From contig OZ176056.1 of the NCBI GenBank assembly GCA_964247055.1, positions 3,224,001 through 3,288,000 of the forward strand: a DNA stretch of 64,000 nt. Reading direction: 5' to 3'. This document shows positions 37,795 to 49,517 of this stretch, piece by piece. The stretch comes from Paragordius varius (lineage: Eukaryota > Nematomorpha). A program made the translations under genes and the position numbers. Within the stretch, counting starts at the first letter, position 1; every line of letters starts with the position of its first letter. The notes beneath the pieces were generated by a model. It had not been told where the DNA came from and did no database searches. It was given only the letters and a program-made list of their open reading frames with translations.

Positions 37795-40700
37795 TTCAAC
37801 GAATTGATACCGAAACTTTGACACCCATAGAGGATCATTTAGTTGATGTTGATGATATTAATAATAATACTTCTACCTTTCCAATCTCGAACCCTGTTGG
37901 AGATAATAACTACTGTTCTCAATCAAACTCACCTATTTTTGATCAAAAAGGATCATCAAATCCTTTACACATAAAATCAACGTCTTTCGCTAAAGTCATA
38001 GCTATAGGACAAAATCCATTTTTAGCCTTGGCTCGGGCGACAGCACACGCTACCACCATTTCCTCGGCAAAAGCAACGTTTGAAACTATGAAAGTTTTAA
38101 ACTCTGAAACCAAAAATAATGAGGTGGTGTGCAATCAACCGAATGGTAGCCCAACAAAAAAACCTCCTGGAACAGTTATAACTGGACGACGCCTACCTAT
38201 CGCTGCTAAGAAGACCATTGTAAAACCTTTAGTCAAAACGAGCAGCAGCTTAAATGGTAATAGTACAATGACTAAATCGGTAAAAATGACATCACCGCTT
38301 AAAAATGGTACATGCAAAGAAACAAACGATTATAATACAATTGAGAAAAATAAAATTTCAGCCACAAAAAACGGTCATTGCGTACCCAAGAATGAAAAAA
38401 ATGGGGCGGCATCAAAAATAACGACAACTAAAAAAATGGATTTCGAAAATGCAGAAACTAAAATTCCTAAATCAAACCAAAATGGTTTAAAACATAAAAG
38501 CACTTCGAGCAAAATCTTGACAAATGACAATGTTTTTGCCGAATTATCCATCAAAGTTTCGGCTTCTTGTAAATTAAGATCATCACCTCATCATACCACC
38601 AGCCTTAAAAAAACTAATAATGGCAATCAAAACAATTCGCAACCTAAACAAAGTGATTATCAAACTAATAATATAGTTAAAGGTGTTAAAAATTCACAAA
38701 CTATACTAAGCCATGATTCAAAAAATGCACAAAATGAAAAAATCAATAATACTGTAATACAGTCACCATCAACTGGATTAGATACTATGGAAGCTATGAA
38801 CAAAAAGATAGTAACTGAAAATATTATAAAATCAACAGCTTCTATGCCAAAAATTCAAGGTTATGCTCAAGCAATTAAACATGCTCTCGATTTAACAACT
38901 TCTTCACAAGAGGCACAAAACAATGGCGAAACAACCATAATAAACGATCAAACTGATTTAGATAACATTGAACGTCCATCTAGTCGATCGGTAACATTAG
39001 TGTTTGAAGACGATTTTCAAGAAAATAGCACTCCTACCCTCAATAAAGATGATGATTCGATAAAAATACCCAAATTATATTTGATCAATGGGTCACCCCT
39101 GGAAAAAACGATTCAAGGCCTAAAAGAATCCGATGTTAATTACAGTCTCCATGCACAAAATGTTACGAATGAATCTTTAACTTCTTCGGTGACAAATGAA
39201 GCAAATATGGTTACAAGTCAATTGTCAGACATTATTGTGGTTGGTAATAAGAGCACTACACCCTTCCTAAAACCTATATTAGTTAATAGCGGTCATAATC
39301 ACTCCGTAAACTCTCAACAATCCCACGTTGAAAATCATAGCTTGCATTCTACTACTGATGATCAGGCTATTCAAAAAGCACCAACAATGGTTAAACCGGC
39401 AAAAAGAATAACATTATCTAATGATGTTATTGAACATGAAATACCGTATGAAGATAGAGCTGGTTCTTGGTTACCTGGACCGCCAGAATATGAAGATGAA
39501 TGTTCGGAATCGCCTATTCCTCAGTCATTAAAACAAGCGGAAGGTAGATTACTTGGTGTCAGAGGGAAAACATATGCACCTAACAAACTTTTGTATGAGA
39601 AGAAAGGATTGATTAATACCGCACCAAAATTAACAAAAACACAAATAATACTCCATGACAAGGGGAGAGATTTAGATTTAAATCATGAGAACAAGGCAAA
39701 GACATCACTAGAAATAGTGAAATCGAGCGCACTAACTAACAATACCAATATGATCAAAGAAACCATTATAAATAAAACAACAGCAGCTGTGTCGGAATCA
39801 AGGGATAATACGATCGTTCCTAAAAACGTATCAACAAATAACTATTGTCCCACCAAAGAAACTCAAAAAGGAGGATTTACAGGGAAAAAATGTCAAAATT
39901 ATGTCCTTAACACTAATGAAAAGCACAATACCACCCTTAACAACGAATCAAAACCGTTGAGTAATTCCATAGTTGTTTCTAAACCACCTCTACAGAAAGA
40001 AATGCATCCCATAGCTATAAATACATCAAATCAAACACAGCCAAGAATCTTGACTTCAACAATCAATCCATATGAGGCAATACTTAAAAATTCAGTTAAA
40101 TCCAATATGTCTTCTACACTCTCTAAAGTTAACTCAGTTTCTTTAACAATGGCAAAACTTGATCCAATTGATATAGATGGTATTCGTAATGAAAGAAAAA
40201 CCGTTAATCAAAAATACATGGATGATACATATTCAAGATGTCAAACACACTCAAAAGGTTTAAACAAAAAAATGAATATTTCCAATCTAAATAATTCGTT
40301 TGATTGTGGAGAGATGCGACAACCATCCCCTTCTCAAACATTAATTAAACGATTAAAACAAAAATATATCCAACACCATAATAATAATAAAATAGATAAT
40401 AATGGTTTATCAAAGAATAGAAGCGATACAACAAAACTTCTGATGAATACAACTTTGCCTATCATCCACGATTTTTCGAATCATTACGAAACCGCAAAAA
40501 CAGAAAAATTGGGCCACAGTTTACAATCCCATCCAGTTATCCACAATTTAATGTCCCGTTCCTTGTGTGATATCTCAAAAGAGGTTGATCCCCACGGTTC
40601 AATTAACCAAGATGAAAATTTTAATTCTATTACCGCACGTTTAAAGACTCAGGCATTGTTGGATACGGAATTCACAGATATCCTGAAGGAATCATTTCAA

Positions 40701-43214
40701 AAATTGCGGGGTCAAAATAACTCCAAAAAATTGTTTGCCAATATGACTGACCACCATTTTAACGTTATAACCGTACACGCCCCCAATATGACTGAGAAAA
40801 TGGACCAATGTAACAACGCATTTACATCCCATTACCCACTTAATACCATGAAAAAACGTTCAATGAGTTTGGGTAATGTAATTGGTCTCCTATCTACTGG
40901 TGGAACTAAAACTAAAGATGTTAAAGTAATAGCGACAAATTCTTCGGTTATAACTGGTTCAGGGCGGCTTGATACAAATAACCGGTTACTGACATCTGCT
41001 GTCACCTTAAATGACATGGAAATGGGTGAAGGTGTTGACTTACCGCTAAATACGCTGCAAAAGAGAGCTGGTAAATCCATCAATGATAGATCATCTACAA
41101 CGCTTTTGGGTACACATAGGGCTTTAACACTTCAAACTAATTTAGATGATATCCTGGCACAAATGTCGAAAGATAAAACCCCTGTCCACTTCAAAAGTTT
41201 GGGGAATTTAAATGATGATCAAAATGCCTCTAACTCCATTGATAAAAAGCATAAAAAAGATGTTAAAAGTTCCCATAGCTCACACTTTGCAAATGGTTTT
41301 GTTAACAATGGTTCGACAAACATAATAAACGAAAGTACAAAAGTCAATGATATGGCTCAACACATTTTACAAGCTACATCTAACCTAAACATCCCAAGAT
41401 GGTTATCTACACTATCTCTGGGCCCTGCTAAAACCAAAGATGACACGTATCATTTTAAAAGCCCTTTCAGACGTATAAATGAACGTGGTTACGAGCCTGG
41501 CGATTATAAACAACAACATCGCATTGATGATAGCATTGATATTGAAAGTAGTTTAAACACTAATTCATTTGATACAGCATCTGAATTCGCCCTAAGCCGG
41601 GAACATAAATTGGGACACTTTGAGAGAAATCAACAGGGGATTAGGTATACACTACCAACCCATTTGAGTTTACCAGATAGACTAAGGGATTATTCAAAGA
41701 CAGCACACGATGCAATAAATTTGCCAAGCGATAAAACAGACACCACAACAGAAAAGGATATCGATATCAACAATTTTAATATTGATACGAATGATTTGGT
41801 CAGTAGCGTTGATTTTTCCGTCGACACCAATGATTCCGAAAATATGGCAACTGGAAATTCGGAAACCAGGTCTAATACAAATACATCATCGTACAAAACT
41901 ACTGAAAGTCACGTATTATGTCCTACTGTCTACAACAAAGATTTGATCGAAGGTTCGCTAAATGAAACTACTGAAGGTACAAACATGGACAATATACCCG
42001 GTGATTCAAGTCAACAATCATTTATTTCATATGATGATTCTAGCCATCCTTCCGAAACAAATCATTATCAGAATTCGTCGTCTGATAAAAATTATAAAAA
42101 AATCATAAGTAGTAATGGTAGTACAACACATTCAATCGATTCCACCAACCAGGGTTTGGATTCAAAACTATTTTCCCTGGGTAAAAGCAAGTATAAACGC
42201 ATGAAAAATAAATCTAAACAACACAACGGTTCGGCTTCATTTAACCTAAAAACGCAAACTATTGTCAAACTTAATTCCATGGAACGACTTAATATACCCG
42301 TCTTAACAGATGAAGACATGCGTAGCAACTCTCATGATGGATCTCACAAAGGAAATGTTAAAAATTTGAGATCTTTGTTTGAAGAGAATAACTCGGATAC
42401 AAATAATTCAAGCAATCAAAAATTTTCAGCCTACAAAGCTATATGGAACAGGGCAAAAATTATAAGTCAACATTCATTTTCCAAAAAAGCGTATGAGAAA
42501 TCACCCAACCACCCTACTAATGCAAAACAAAATGGTAACGTAAACAATTTGAAAGTGGTGAATGAAAATTTAAATTTAAATGGTGAAACCGGCTCGACCG
42601 ATGATATGTTGTCACATTTAAAATGCCCTAGAGAACTTTACATATGTGAAGAATATATTGCTAAGAAAAACGATTCACTAAATTCGAGATCCTATACTAA
42701 TTCCGATGCACAGAAATCCCACAATAAAAGTAAAGAAGGAATTGAACAAAAAAATGAACCCAGTAATCAATATAATAATAATAATGTTTCCTCCTTAAAC
42801 ACAAGTGGTGTTACAGATTTAGATTACTCTTCAACTCATTGCCTTGATACCTCCTTCAAAATGAATGGAATGGTAGGTAATAATGAATCAACACACAATT
42901 CAACAGAAACTACTCATAAAAATAATCATAAAATTAACGGGATCGAAGCATATGATGAAAAAAATGATGCACCCTTTATAAATTATGAAAATGTTAATCA
43001 ATATCTCGCATTAAACACTATACACAATATTCCCAAGATTGAAAAGAATGAATCAACTGCAAACATAAACCATCATGGAATCTCAAATGATGCCTTTAAT
43101 AATCCAAAAACAAAAATGGATATCGAAACCAAACCAAAAATTATTAGTAAAACAGTTTATCTCAAAAACTCAAAAACATTGCTTGGGAAACCGCGGTTTG
43201 AAACAGCCGTTTAA
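37795..43214 (+). CDS. Large orphan protein, exon 3 (residues 815-2620), C-terminal with PDZ-ligand end
   Basis: One uninterrupted exon of 5.4 kb, so selection is keeping it open despite high A+T. The product is Asn/Ser/Thr/Lys-rich and largely low-complexity, but has islands that look conserved: GSWLPGPPEYEDECSESP near residue 1370, SLGNVIGLLSTGG near 1840, and SPFRRINERGYEPGDYK near 2037. The last residues are GKPRFETAV, and ETAV fits a class I PDZ-binding motif (Thr at -2, Val at 0). With the N-terminal hydrophobic hairpin this suggests a very long cytoplasmic tail tethered to a membrane and to a PDZ scaffold; that is inference. AATAAA follows at 43249. No paralogue is in the window. Total length by joining the three exons is 2,620 residues. 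Confidence 0.85.
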
Positions 43215-43248
43215 TCGCTATAGATAAACCGATGCTAAATTTCGAAAA

Positions 43249-43254
43249 AATAAA
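43249..43254 (+). terminator. Polyadenylation signal of the large gene
   Basis: AATAAA 35 bases after the stop codon at 43212-43214. Confidence 0.55.
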
Positions 43255-43259
43255 TAAAT

Positions 43260-44147
43260 TTGTAATGATTTGAATATATTGTGAGGTCACTAGACATTTG
43301 ATACGTCCCATTTATATATTATGTCATTTTTGGTTTTTGCAGAAAAAATATTGCCTATCCATATATATACATATATTGTTGAATATAATTATCCATATTT
43401 ATAAAATGAAAAAAAAAACATATAAATAAATTTATTTTATATTCATATTGAAATATTTGGCATTCATAAATTATTAATATTGATTATATTTTTAAGGATA
43501 AAAGCTAGTCCAATGACTCTTTTAAAATAATTTAGATAGCTTTCATTAAGATAACCAAGTTTTTTTAGCTGATTCAATTCTAAAAAATAAGTAAATGATC
43601 TATCCTACAGTCCCTATTTGATATTCTATAGAACCAAAATAACTTTATTCAAAAAATTTGAAAGAGGATTTTTTTGAAAATTAAATTTTACAATGTTTGT
43701 TATTATTTAAAATAAATAAAAAAGTTTGTTATAAGGCCCTTAGTTTCTCGCCATGTCTTTGACATTATAACTTTCTGGAAAACGTATCCTATTAAAATTT
43801 AATAATGACTTTTTTATTTATTTATAAATGGGTAACTGCGCCATTTTTAGAGTTTTCGGCTATCACAGCGCTGTCTGGTTGAAAATGGGTTGCAATAAAT
43901 TTGGTTCTGACATCCCTGAAAACGAGCAGAATCATTCAAAAAGGGTGGATCATTTTTATTTAATTACGAATGTGCAGAGGATGACTTACTTATTTGGCTC
44001 TGTATCCATTCACCTCTAAAATATGGGGTTTTAAATACAGTTTTCTAATTTGACCCCTCTTTTGTGTTAAATTATCGTCCAAAAATCATGTGTATTCATT
44101 ACTGACAAACATATTTTTCTTGGATTTATTGCGGTAGTGTTATATGG
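43260..44147. other. Intergenic stretch after the large gene
   Basis: No supported gene. A 63-codon open frame at 43828-44019 has no splice context, domain or homologous pattern I can see. The stretch ends at the target duplication of the hAT element that starts at 44156. Confidence 0.5.
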
Positions 44148-44454
44148 CTCTAGATCAGTGGACTCACCAAAAAAATTTGACGGCCAAATAATACATATTT
44201 TTTTTCGAGGGCCATGAACCTTATAATGGCAAATATTCCATAGCTATTTGACACATAGGCACATATTTATACTCTAAATCAGCACAATGAATTTTTTGCG
44301 GGTCGCATGTAAATCCAGCTAAAAACTCGTTTTGGATCATTTAGTTTAAAAATTAAAATATTTTAATAACAACATTTGATATTAATCAATAATTTTTGAC
44401 AAATTTGGTTTCCCCCCATGGCAGGCCAATCTTAATACGTCATCCATATGATTA

Positions 44455-46120
44455 TTAAAATAAGCGATTTCTGTATGTATTCTTGATATCTTTCATTTTT
44501 GAATATGCCGTCTCACACGTGTAAGTTGATGGAAAAACAGCTAAGATAACTTGAGCCCATTTTTTAATATTTTCATATTTATTTGGCACAACTTGCCAAA
44601 ACTCTATATATCTTTCTTCTCTACGATTTTCCTTAAATATAGCTTCCAAATTGAAATCTTTTTTTAAAATCAACGAATTCTTCATATGATAAGCGCCCGA
44701 TCAAAACCAAAAAGCTCAAGTTGCTTAATGTTGGTTATATCCATATGCCATGGATTTTCAACGAGTTTTAAGCAATTTTTAATATTTTTTAATTCTTGAA
44801 ATCTGAATTTCATCTCATTAGAAAAATGTTAAATGATTGTCTATTATTAAATTAATTTCCGCGGTAAATTCCATATTTTCTTTATGAATCGTTTTAAGTG
44901 TTGGAAAATGTAGGAGTGTTTTATCTATAAAATTTTGTTTAGATAATATTAATTTTTCTTCAAAAGCAAATAAATGATTAGCAAATTGGGTTATTATTTT
45001 GCCCCCTTGAAGACTTGTATTAAAAGTACTAAGTTTATAAGTAATGTCGCAAAGGTAGACTAATAAAACCCACCAGTTGTCACTATTAATTTCCTCATCA
45101 AACTTTCTGTTATCTTTTATAAATAATAGAATTCATGTCTTAAATTAAAAAAACTATTTAAAACTTTGCTAAGGCTTAGCCATCTCACAGCGGTGTAAAA
45201 AAGATTATCATCAAACTCACTGTCGATATTTTTCAGAAGGTTTTTGAGTTCACGGCGATTGAATTCTTGCCACGGATGTGGTTAACTATATCCACAACTG
45301 TTTTGTTTACTAAATTTAGTGATTTTAAACGCGAAACCAAGTTTTGCTGATGAATAAAGCAGTGAAAGGATAATATATTTTCCAAATTATATTTGTTTTT
45401 TAAAAAAGGAATAAACCCTTTTTTTATTTCAATCATAGAGGGACAGCCATCTGTGCAGTTCGAAACCAATTTTTTCGTAGATATACCATTATTATCGAAA
45501 AAAGTGCTAATTAATTCATGAAAATCACTGCCTTTTGTGGTATTATTCATTTGTAAAAATTTCAATATTCCTCGTTGATTATGTTGGTTGCAAAATCTCA
45601 CGAAGAGCGCACATTATGGTGTTGAACTTATATCAGGACTAGAATCGATTGCAGTACTGAAGTATTTGCAGTTTTTCAGAGCCAATAATGTATTGTTAAA
45701 AATATATTTAGACATATCTTCAATGCGTCGAGCACATGTTGAATCAGAAAGTTGAAATTTTTTAATTTGCCTCAAGATTTGATTTTTATTAAATTTATTA
45801 AATAAAAAAATGCAACCATTTATAAGACATGCTTTTATTAGTTGGGAATCAGTAAACGGTTTCATATTTTTTCCTAAAATATACAAATTTCATACGAAGC
45901 TAATGTTACAGCTCCTGGGAAAAAGCTATGGCTATAGATTTTTCTTTCTCGTATAATTCCTTAAAATTTTTATTTTTCGTTTCTTTCCTTATGATTTTCT
46001 GGTAATTTATGAGAATGATGGATTTTAAAATGTCTTTCAATATTGTATTTTTTTATAATTATGTTGTCTTTGCTTATAAGGTAGGTAGCTTTGCTATTTA
46101 AACGACAAAAAATTATTTTC
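44455..46120 (-). pseudogene. GTF2IRD2-like hAT transposase, broken
   Basis: Reading the minus strand from about 46110: a zinc-finger-like piece (YNIERHFKIHHSH), then 45886-45614 (QLIKACLINGCIFLFNK ... STAIDSSPDISST), 45601-45233 (NCTDGCPSMIEIKKGFIPF ... FHCFIHQQNL), a decayed middle, and 44685-44455 (WAQVILAVFPSTYTCETAYS then MKDIKNTYRNRL), the hATC dimerisation region. These are the diagnostic motifs of hAT proteins related to GTF2IRD2, FAM200 and ZBED5. The frame breaks at least at 45605, between 45233 and 44685, and before 45886, so no protein is made. Confidence 0.8.
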
Positions 46121-46669
46121 CCATAAAGGAGAGATTTTCATTGGATAATTACGATTTTTGGCATTAGTTGTCATCCTTTGGATTTATATTTAAATATTAT
46201 GTAAAAAACATAGGAACATAAATTAAATTATGAGTTATAAAAATGATGCAGGATAGCAATGAAATGTATAAGTAAGGTGACCAGACGTCCCGCTTTTTCA
46301 CACTTTGTCCCGCTTCCTGTTACGTTTTTAAATGTCCCGCTTTTTCACGATTATATTAAAAAAAATTTTTTTTAATACAAATAATTTTTTTTTGTCCGTT
46401 TATTTTATCATTAAATATCTTTAAAATCTATTCAATTTTAAATTAAAATCTTTTATTTTAAATTTAAAATATTTATTTTTTTCGAATTTATATCATGTGA
46501 TTATACACTATACTTCCTACTACTACTGTCATTATTATCAAAAAGCCAAGTTAATACCACAAATCTCTAGATTAAAAGACAAATTGATACCACAAATCGG
46601 TACCTTACACGTTTATCACAGAAAATTAAGGTAATATAATATTTATTATACTAATAGTAGTTTATAAAT

Positions 46670-47577
46670 ATGAGCGCAAAAAGAGGTTGTAAATTCAACG
46701 ATGAATTAATGAAGGATTTTCCTTTTATTAAAAAAACGAAGAATGAATCATTTGTTAAATGTCTTATATGCGAGGGGGAATTCACCCTAGCACATGGCGG
46801 CAAGTATGATATTACAAAGCATATGGAAATACAGAAACATAAAAAATGTTTAGATATGGGGGCATCATCTTACAAAATGAGCGATTTTTTTCGAAAAACC
46901 GCTTTTGGAGAGGAAGAAAAGAATTTGGCACTAGCTGAGGGCGTGTTATCTTTTCACGCCGTTAATCACAATCATTCCTTTAGATCTATGGACTGTACCT
47001 CACAGGTTATTCTCACGTTATTCCATAAAAAATTTACATGTGCCCGTACAAAGGCTGAAGCCATTGTGTGCAATGTCCTATCGCCACGTGCATTTTCTGA
47101 AATACAAAAAGATTTGCTGAAAATTAATTCCATATCGCTATACTCTGATGCATCAAATCACCATGAAACAAAATTATTTCCCACTTTGATGAGATATTTG
47201 ATTCAGAAACCGGAGTAAAAATTATAATTTTAGATTTAATTTCCCTACCCGGTGAAAATTCCGAAATAATATTTACTTCAATAATGCAAAAAAATAATTT
47301 AAAATACAAAATTATCGTATATTGCGATGACAACACCAATATGAACTTTGGTGGAAAAGCAAGGAGAGGAAAAAAAAATATTTTTCATAAATTAACAGAT
47401 AATCTTAATCAAAACATTATTGGCGTTGGGTGTGCAGCGCATATAATACACAACGCTATTCAAACAGCTGCTGATTTGTTACCACTAGATGTGGAAAATG
47501 TAGTTGTTAAAATATATTCCTATTTTTATATATACACGGTAGTGTTGAAACGCTTCTACAATATTCAAGCATTTTAA
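46670..47577 (+). pseudogene. 5' half of hAT transposase, copy 3
   Basis: 46670-47218 is open and reads MSAKRGCKFNDELMKDF, the BED-like finger (VKCLICEGEFTLAHGG ... TKHMEIQKHKK), FRKTAFGEEEKNLALAEGV and YSDASNHHETKLFPTLM. A break at about 47217 is followed by 47284-47577 (IVYCDDNTNMNFGGKARRG, GVGCAAHIIHNAIQTAADLL). The central KTRW motif and hATC region are missing because the element turns into the inverted segment, so this half could bind DNA at most. Confidence 0.85.
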
Positions 47578-47835
47578 CATCTATATTTTCCACATCCAGG
47601 GGTAACAAATCAGTAGCTGTTTGAACGTTGTGTATCTGCCAATAATGTTTTGATTAAGATTATTCGCTAAATTGTTAAAAATATTTTTGTGCCGCTTCTT
47701 GCATCACGCAGCGCACTTTGTGATGATTTCGTCTTTATTATTTTTTTCTAGAATATTAAAATCACTTCACCCTTTGTTCGTGCACATGGAAATTTATTGA
47801 ATAAGGTACAAACCTGTGAGGTACAAATTTTTTTA
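47556..47835 (-). repeat. Inverted transposase segment of copy 3
   Basis: On the minus strand this matches the 5' and middle coding region just upstream: the AACAAATCAGTAGCTGTTTG part is the inverse of 47462-47482, the CCAATAATGTTTTGATTAAG part the inverse of 47403-47425, and GTGCACATGGAAATTTATTG the inverse of about 47020-47045. Together with 47000-47550 it forms a stem of roughly 250 paired bases with gaps. The same segment occupies the same place in copy 2. Confidence 0.8.
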
Positions 47836-48249
47836 TATTTATAATGTATATGTGTTAAAAATAAATAAATATTACAATAAATTTTTTGTATAAAAATTTT
47901 TGGTTGTACCCCCCAATGACCCACCCCCTTCTCAGATTTGTCCCGCTTTTTCCTTCAAAAAATCTGGTCACCTTATGTATAAGCAATGGGTAAAAACAAA
48001 AAAGAAATGCAATAAAAAATTCAAAAAGAAAAGAAAATAGAATACAGAAAAAGTAACAACGTGTGCCATAAATCATCAATTTTAAAATCATTTTAATGTA
48101 GGAAAATTTTTCTACATTTCAAATTGGGTAAAAAATAAATATTATCAATAAAAAAATTTAAATATCAATATGGTCATAGGGTAATTTTGAAGCACACTTT
48201 GGGCCGCATGCGGTCCGCGGGCCGCGATTTGAGTATCACTGCTCTAAAT

Positions 48250-49500
48250 CCCTAATAATATCGACAAAGTCGATGACGTGTGATAGGCAACAGTTAGTAT
48301 GTTTTATTATTAATTTTAAAAATGCATTTTCTCCTTCGAGACTATTATTAAAATGGAAAATATCATTTAGCCAATGTTTGGTTAGTTTAAAATAGCCAAT
48401 ATTTTGCATCAATCAGATCAATAGATGGAAAATTTAAAATAAAACCATAAGTTATTACAGACTTTAAAATCTTTCAAACAGTTCCGACCGTTAAATGTAA
48501 TAAGTTAATTCGGAAAGACCTCACGATAAATATCGCAACATAAAAATTATCCTACCTCTCTTGTTTATGCCTTACTGTAAAAATTCGGCAGCTTAGAGTA
48601 GCTATAATAAATTATGTACTATAAAAGATTTCTAAATTAGCAGTAAAAGCCAAAAGATCATGACAATTTTCTAAAATTAATAAAAAATGGTGTTTTTCAC
48701 GGAATTTCGAATATATTTTAATCATATTTTTAAATTATGTTTGTTAAAGTATGCATATATTTTCCCCAACTTTGATACTTTAATGCTGCCTATTTCAAGT
48801 GAAATTCAGGTAGCCAAACAATATAAAAATCAAAGTGTTTTTATGACATTTTTATAAAGAACACCGGCAGTAGAACCGAACCTATTGTTTTTTGACAAAA
48901 ATTTCCGGAATTTAGCTCGCAATTTTTATTCTGTATCAATAGAGTTGGTTTGATGTCTGAGAAGGTAAACAAACGCTTTATTTTTAGTTGGCATTACATT
49001 ATCAAAACTATTGATATTAATAGATAATAACGCTTATGAATAAATCAATGAGATAGCTAATTAATTTTAAATGCATCCTATATTTTTATATGTCAATTCT
49101 TTATCCATTTATCAAAAAACCCAAAAACGTTCAGTAGTTAAAAACTAAAAATTACAATTTCAAATATTAATATTTTTATGATGCATATAGAAGCCACAGA
49201 ATCATATTTTGGTTATATGTTTTAATTTGGGTGAATATCTGCCCCTAAAGCGGGAAGAAACCAAATACGCCACAATTTATCTAAATTTTTAAAATTTATT
49301 GTTAACCCCAATTTAAAGACAAGAACATACAATTTAACTGATTATACCTTTAACATTTGCATTATATACCTGGGTTTTTAAATTTTTGAGTTATTTTTAA
49401 TTATTAATAATTCATACATTGTATCATATTACGACTTGCATGTTGCCGGTCGGCCGAAAACAGATATTTAATTTGTGCATTTTGCCAAAGAGGTTTGCCA
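48250..49500. other. Region upstream of the ATP synthase b exons
   Basis: The first exon of the ATP synthase b gene, encoding the start codon and most of the mitochondrial targeting peptide, should be here or further upstream, but I cannot identify it. A short MSEK-GTAAAC candidate at about 48953 is too weak to call. Otherwise A+T-rich with no bounded element. Confidence 0.4.
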
Positions 49501-49517
49501 ATTAATTTATGTTTTAG

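Larger units (their letters stand above)
46273..47975 (+). mobile_element. hAT DNA transposon, copy 3 (nested, fold-back, internally deleted)
   Basis: Starts TAAGGTGACCAGACGTCCC and ends TCTGGTCACCTTA with a perfect 8-bp duplication TGTATAAG (46265-46272 and 47976-47983). It keeps the 5' half of the transposase (46670-47577), lacks the C-terminal half, and after 47556 continues with the inverted segment also seen in copy 2, then the normal 3' end. The mostly intact 5' half and perfect target repeat indicate recent insertion. Confidence 0.9.
44156..48241 (-). mobile_element. Older hAT element of the GTF2IRD2/ZBED-like group, with a nested hAT copy
   Basis: Ends are CAGTGGACTCACC on the left and GGCCGCGATTTGAGTATCACTG on the right; the G+C-rich GGCCGCATGCGGTCCGCGGGCC end is characteristic of Charlie/GTF2IRD2-type hAT elements. 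The 8-bp flanks CTCTAGAT (44148-44155) and CTCTAAAT (48242-48249) differ at one base. The transposase lies on the minus strand and is broken. Copy 3 of the TAAGGTGACC family is inserted within it at 46273-47975. Confidence 0.85.

Noticed and set aside
40832-42328. Minus-strand open frames of 60-83 codons opposite the large exon
   Set aside because: They are shadows of the plus-strand coding sequence; no splice sites or promoter support them.
43828-44019. 63-codon plus-strand frame after the large gene
   Set aside because: No splice context, no recognisable motif, and its composition matches the intergenic flank.
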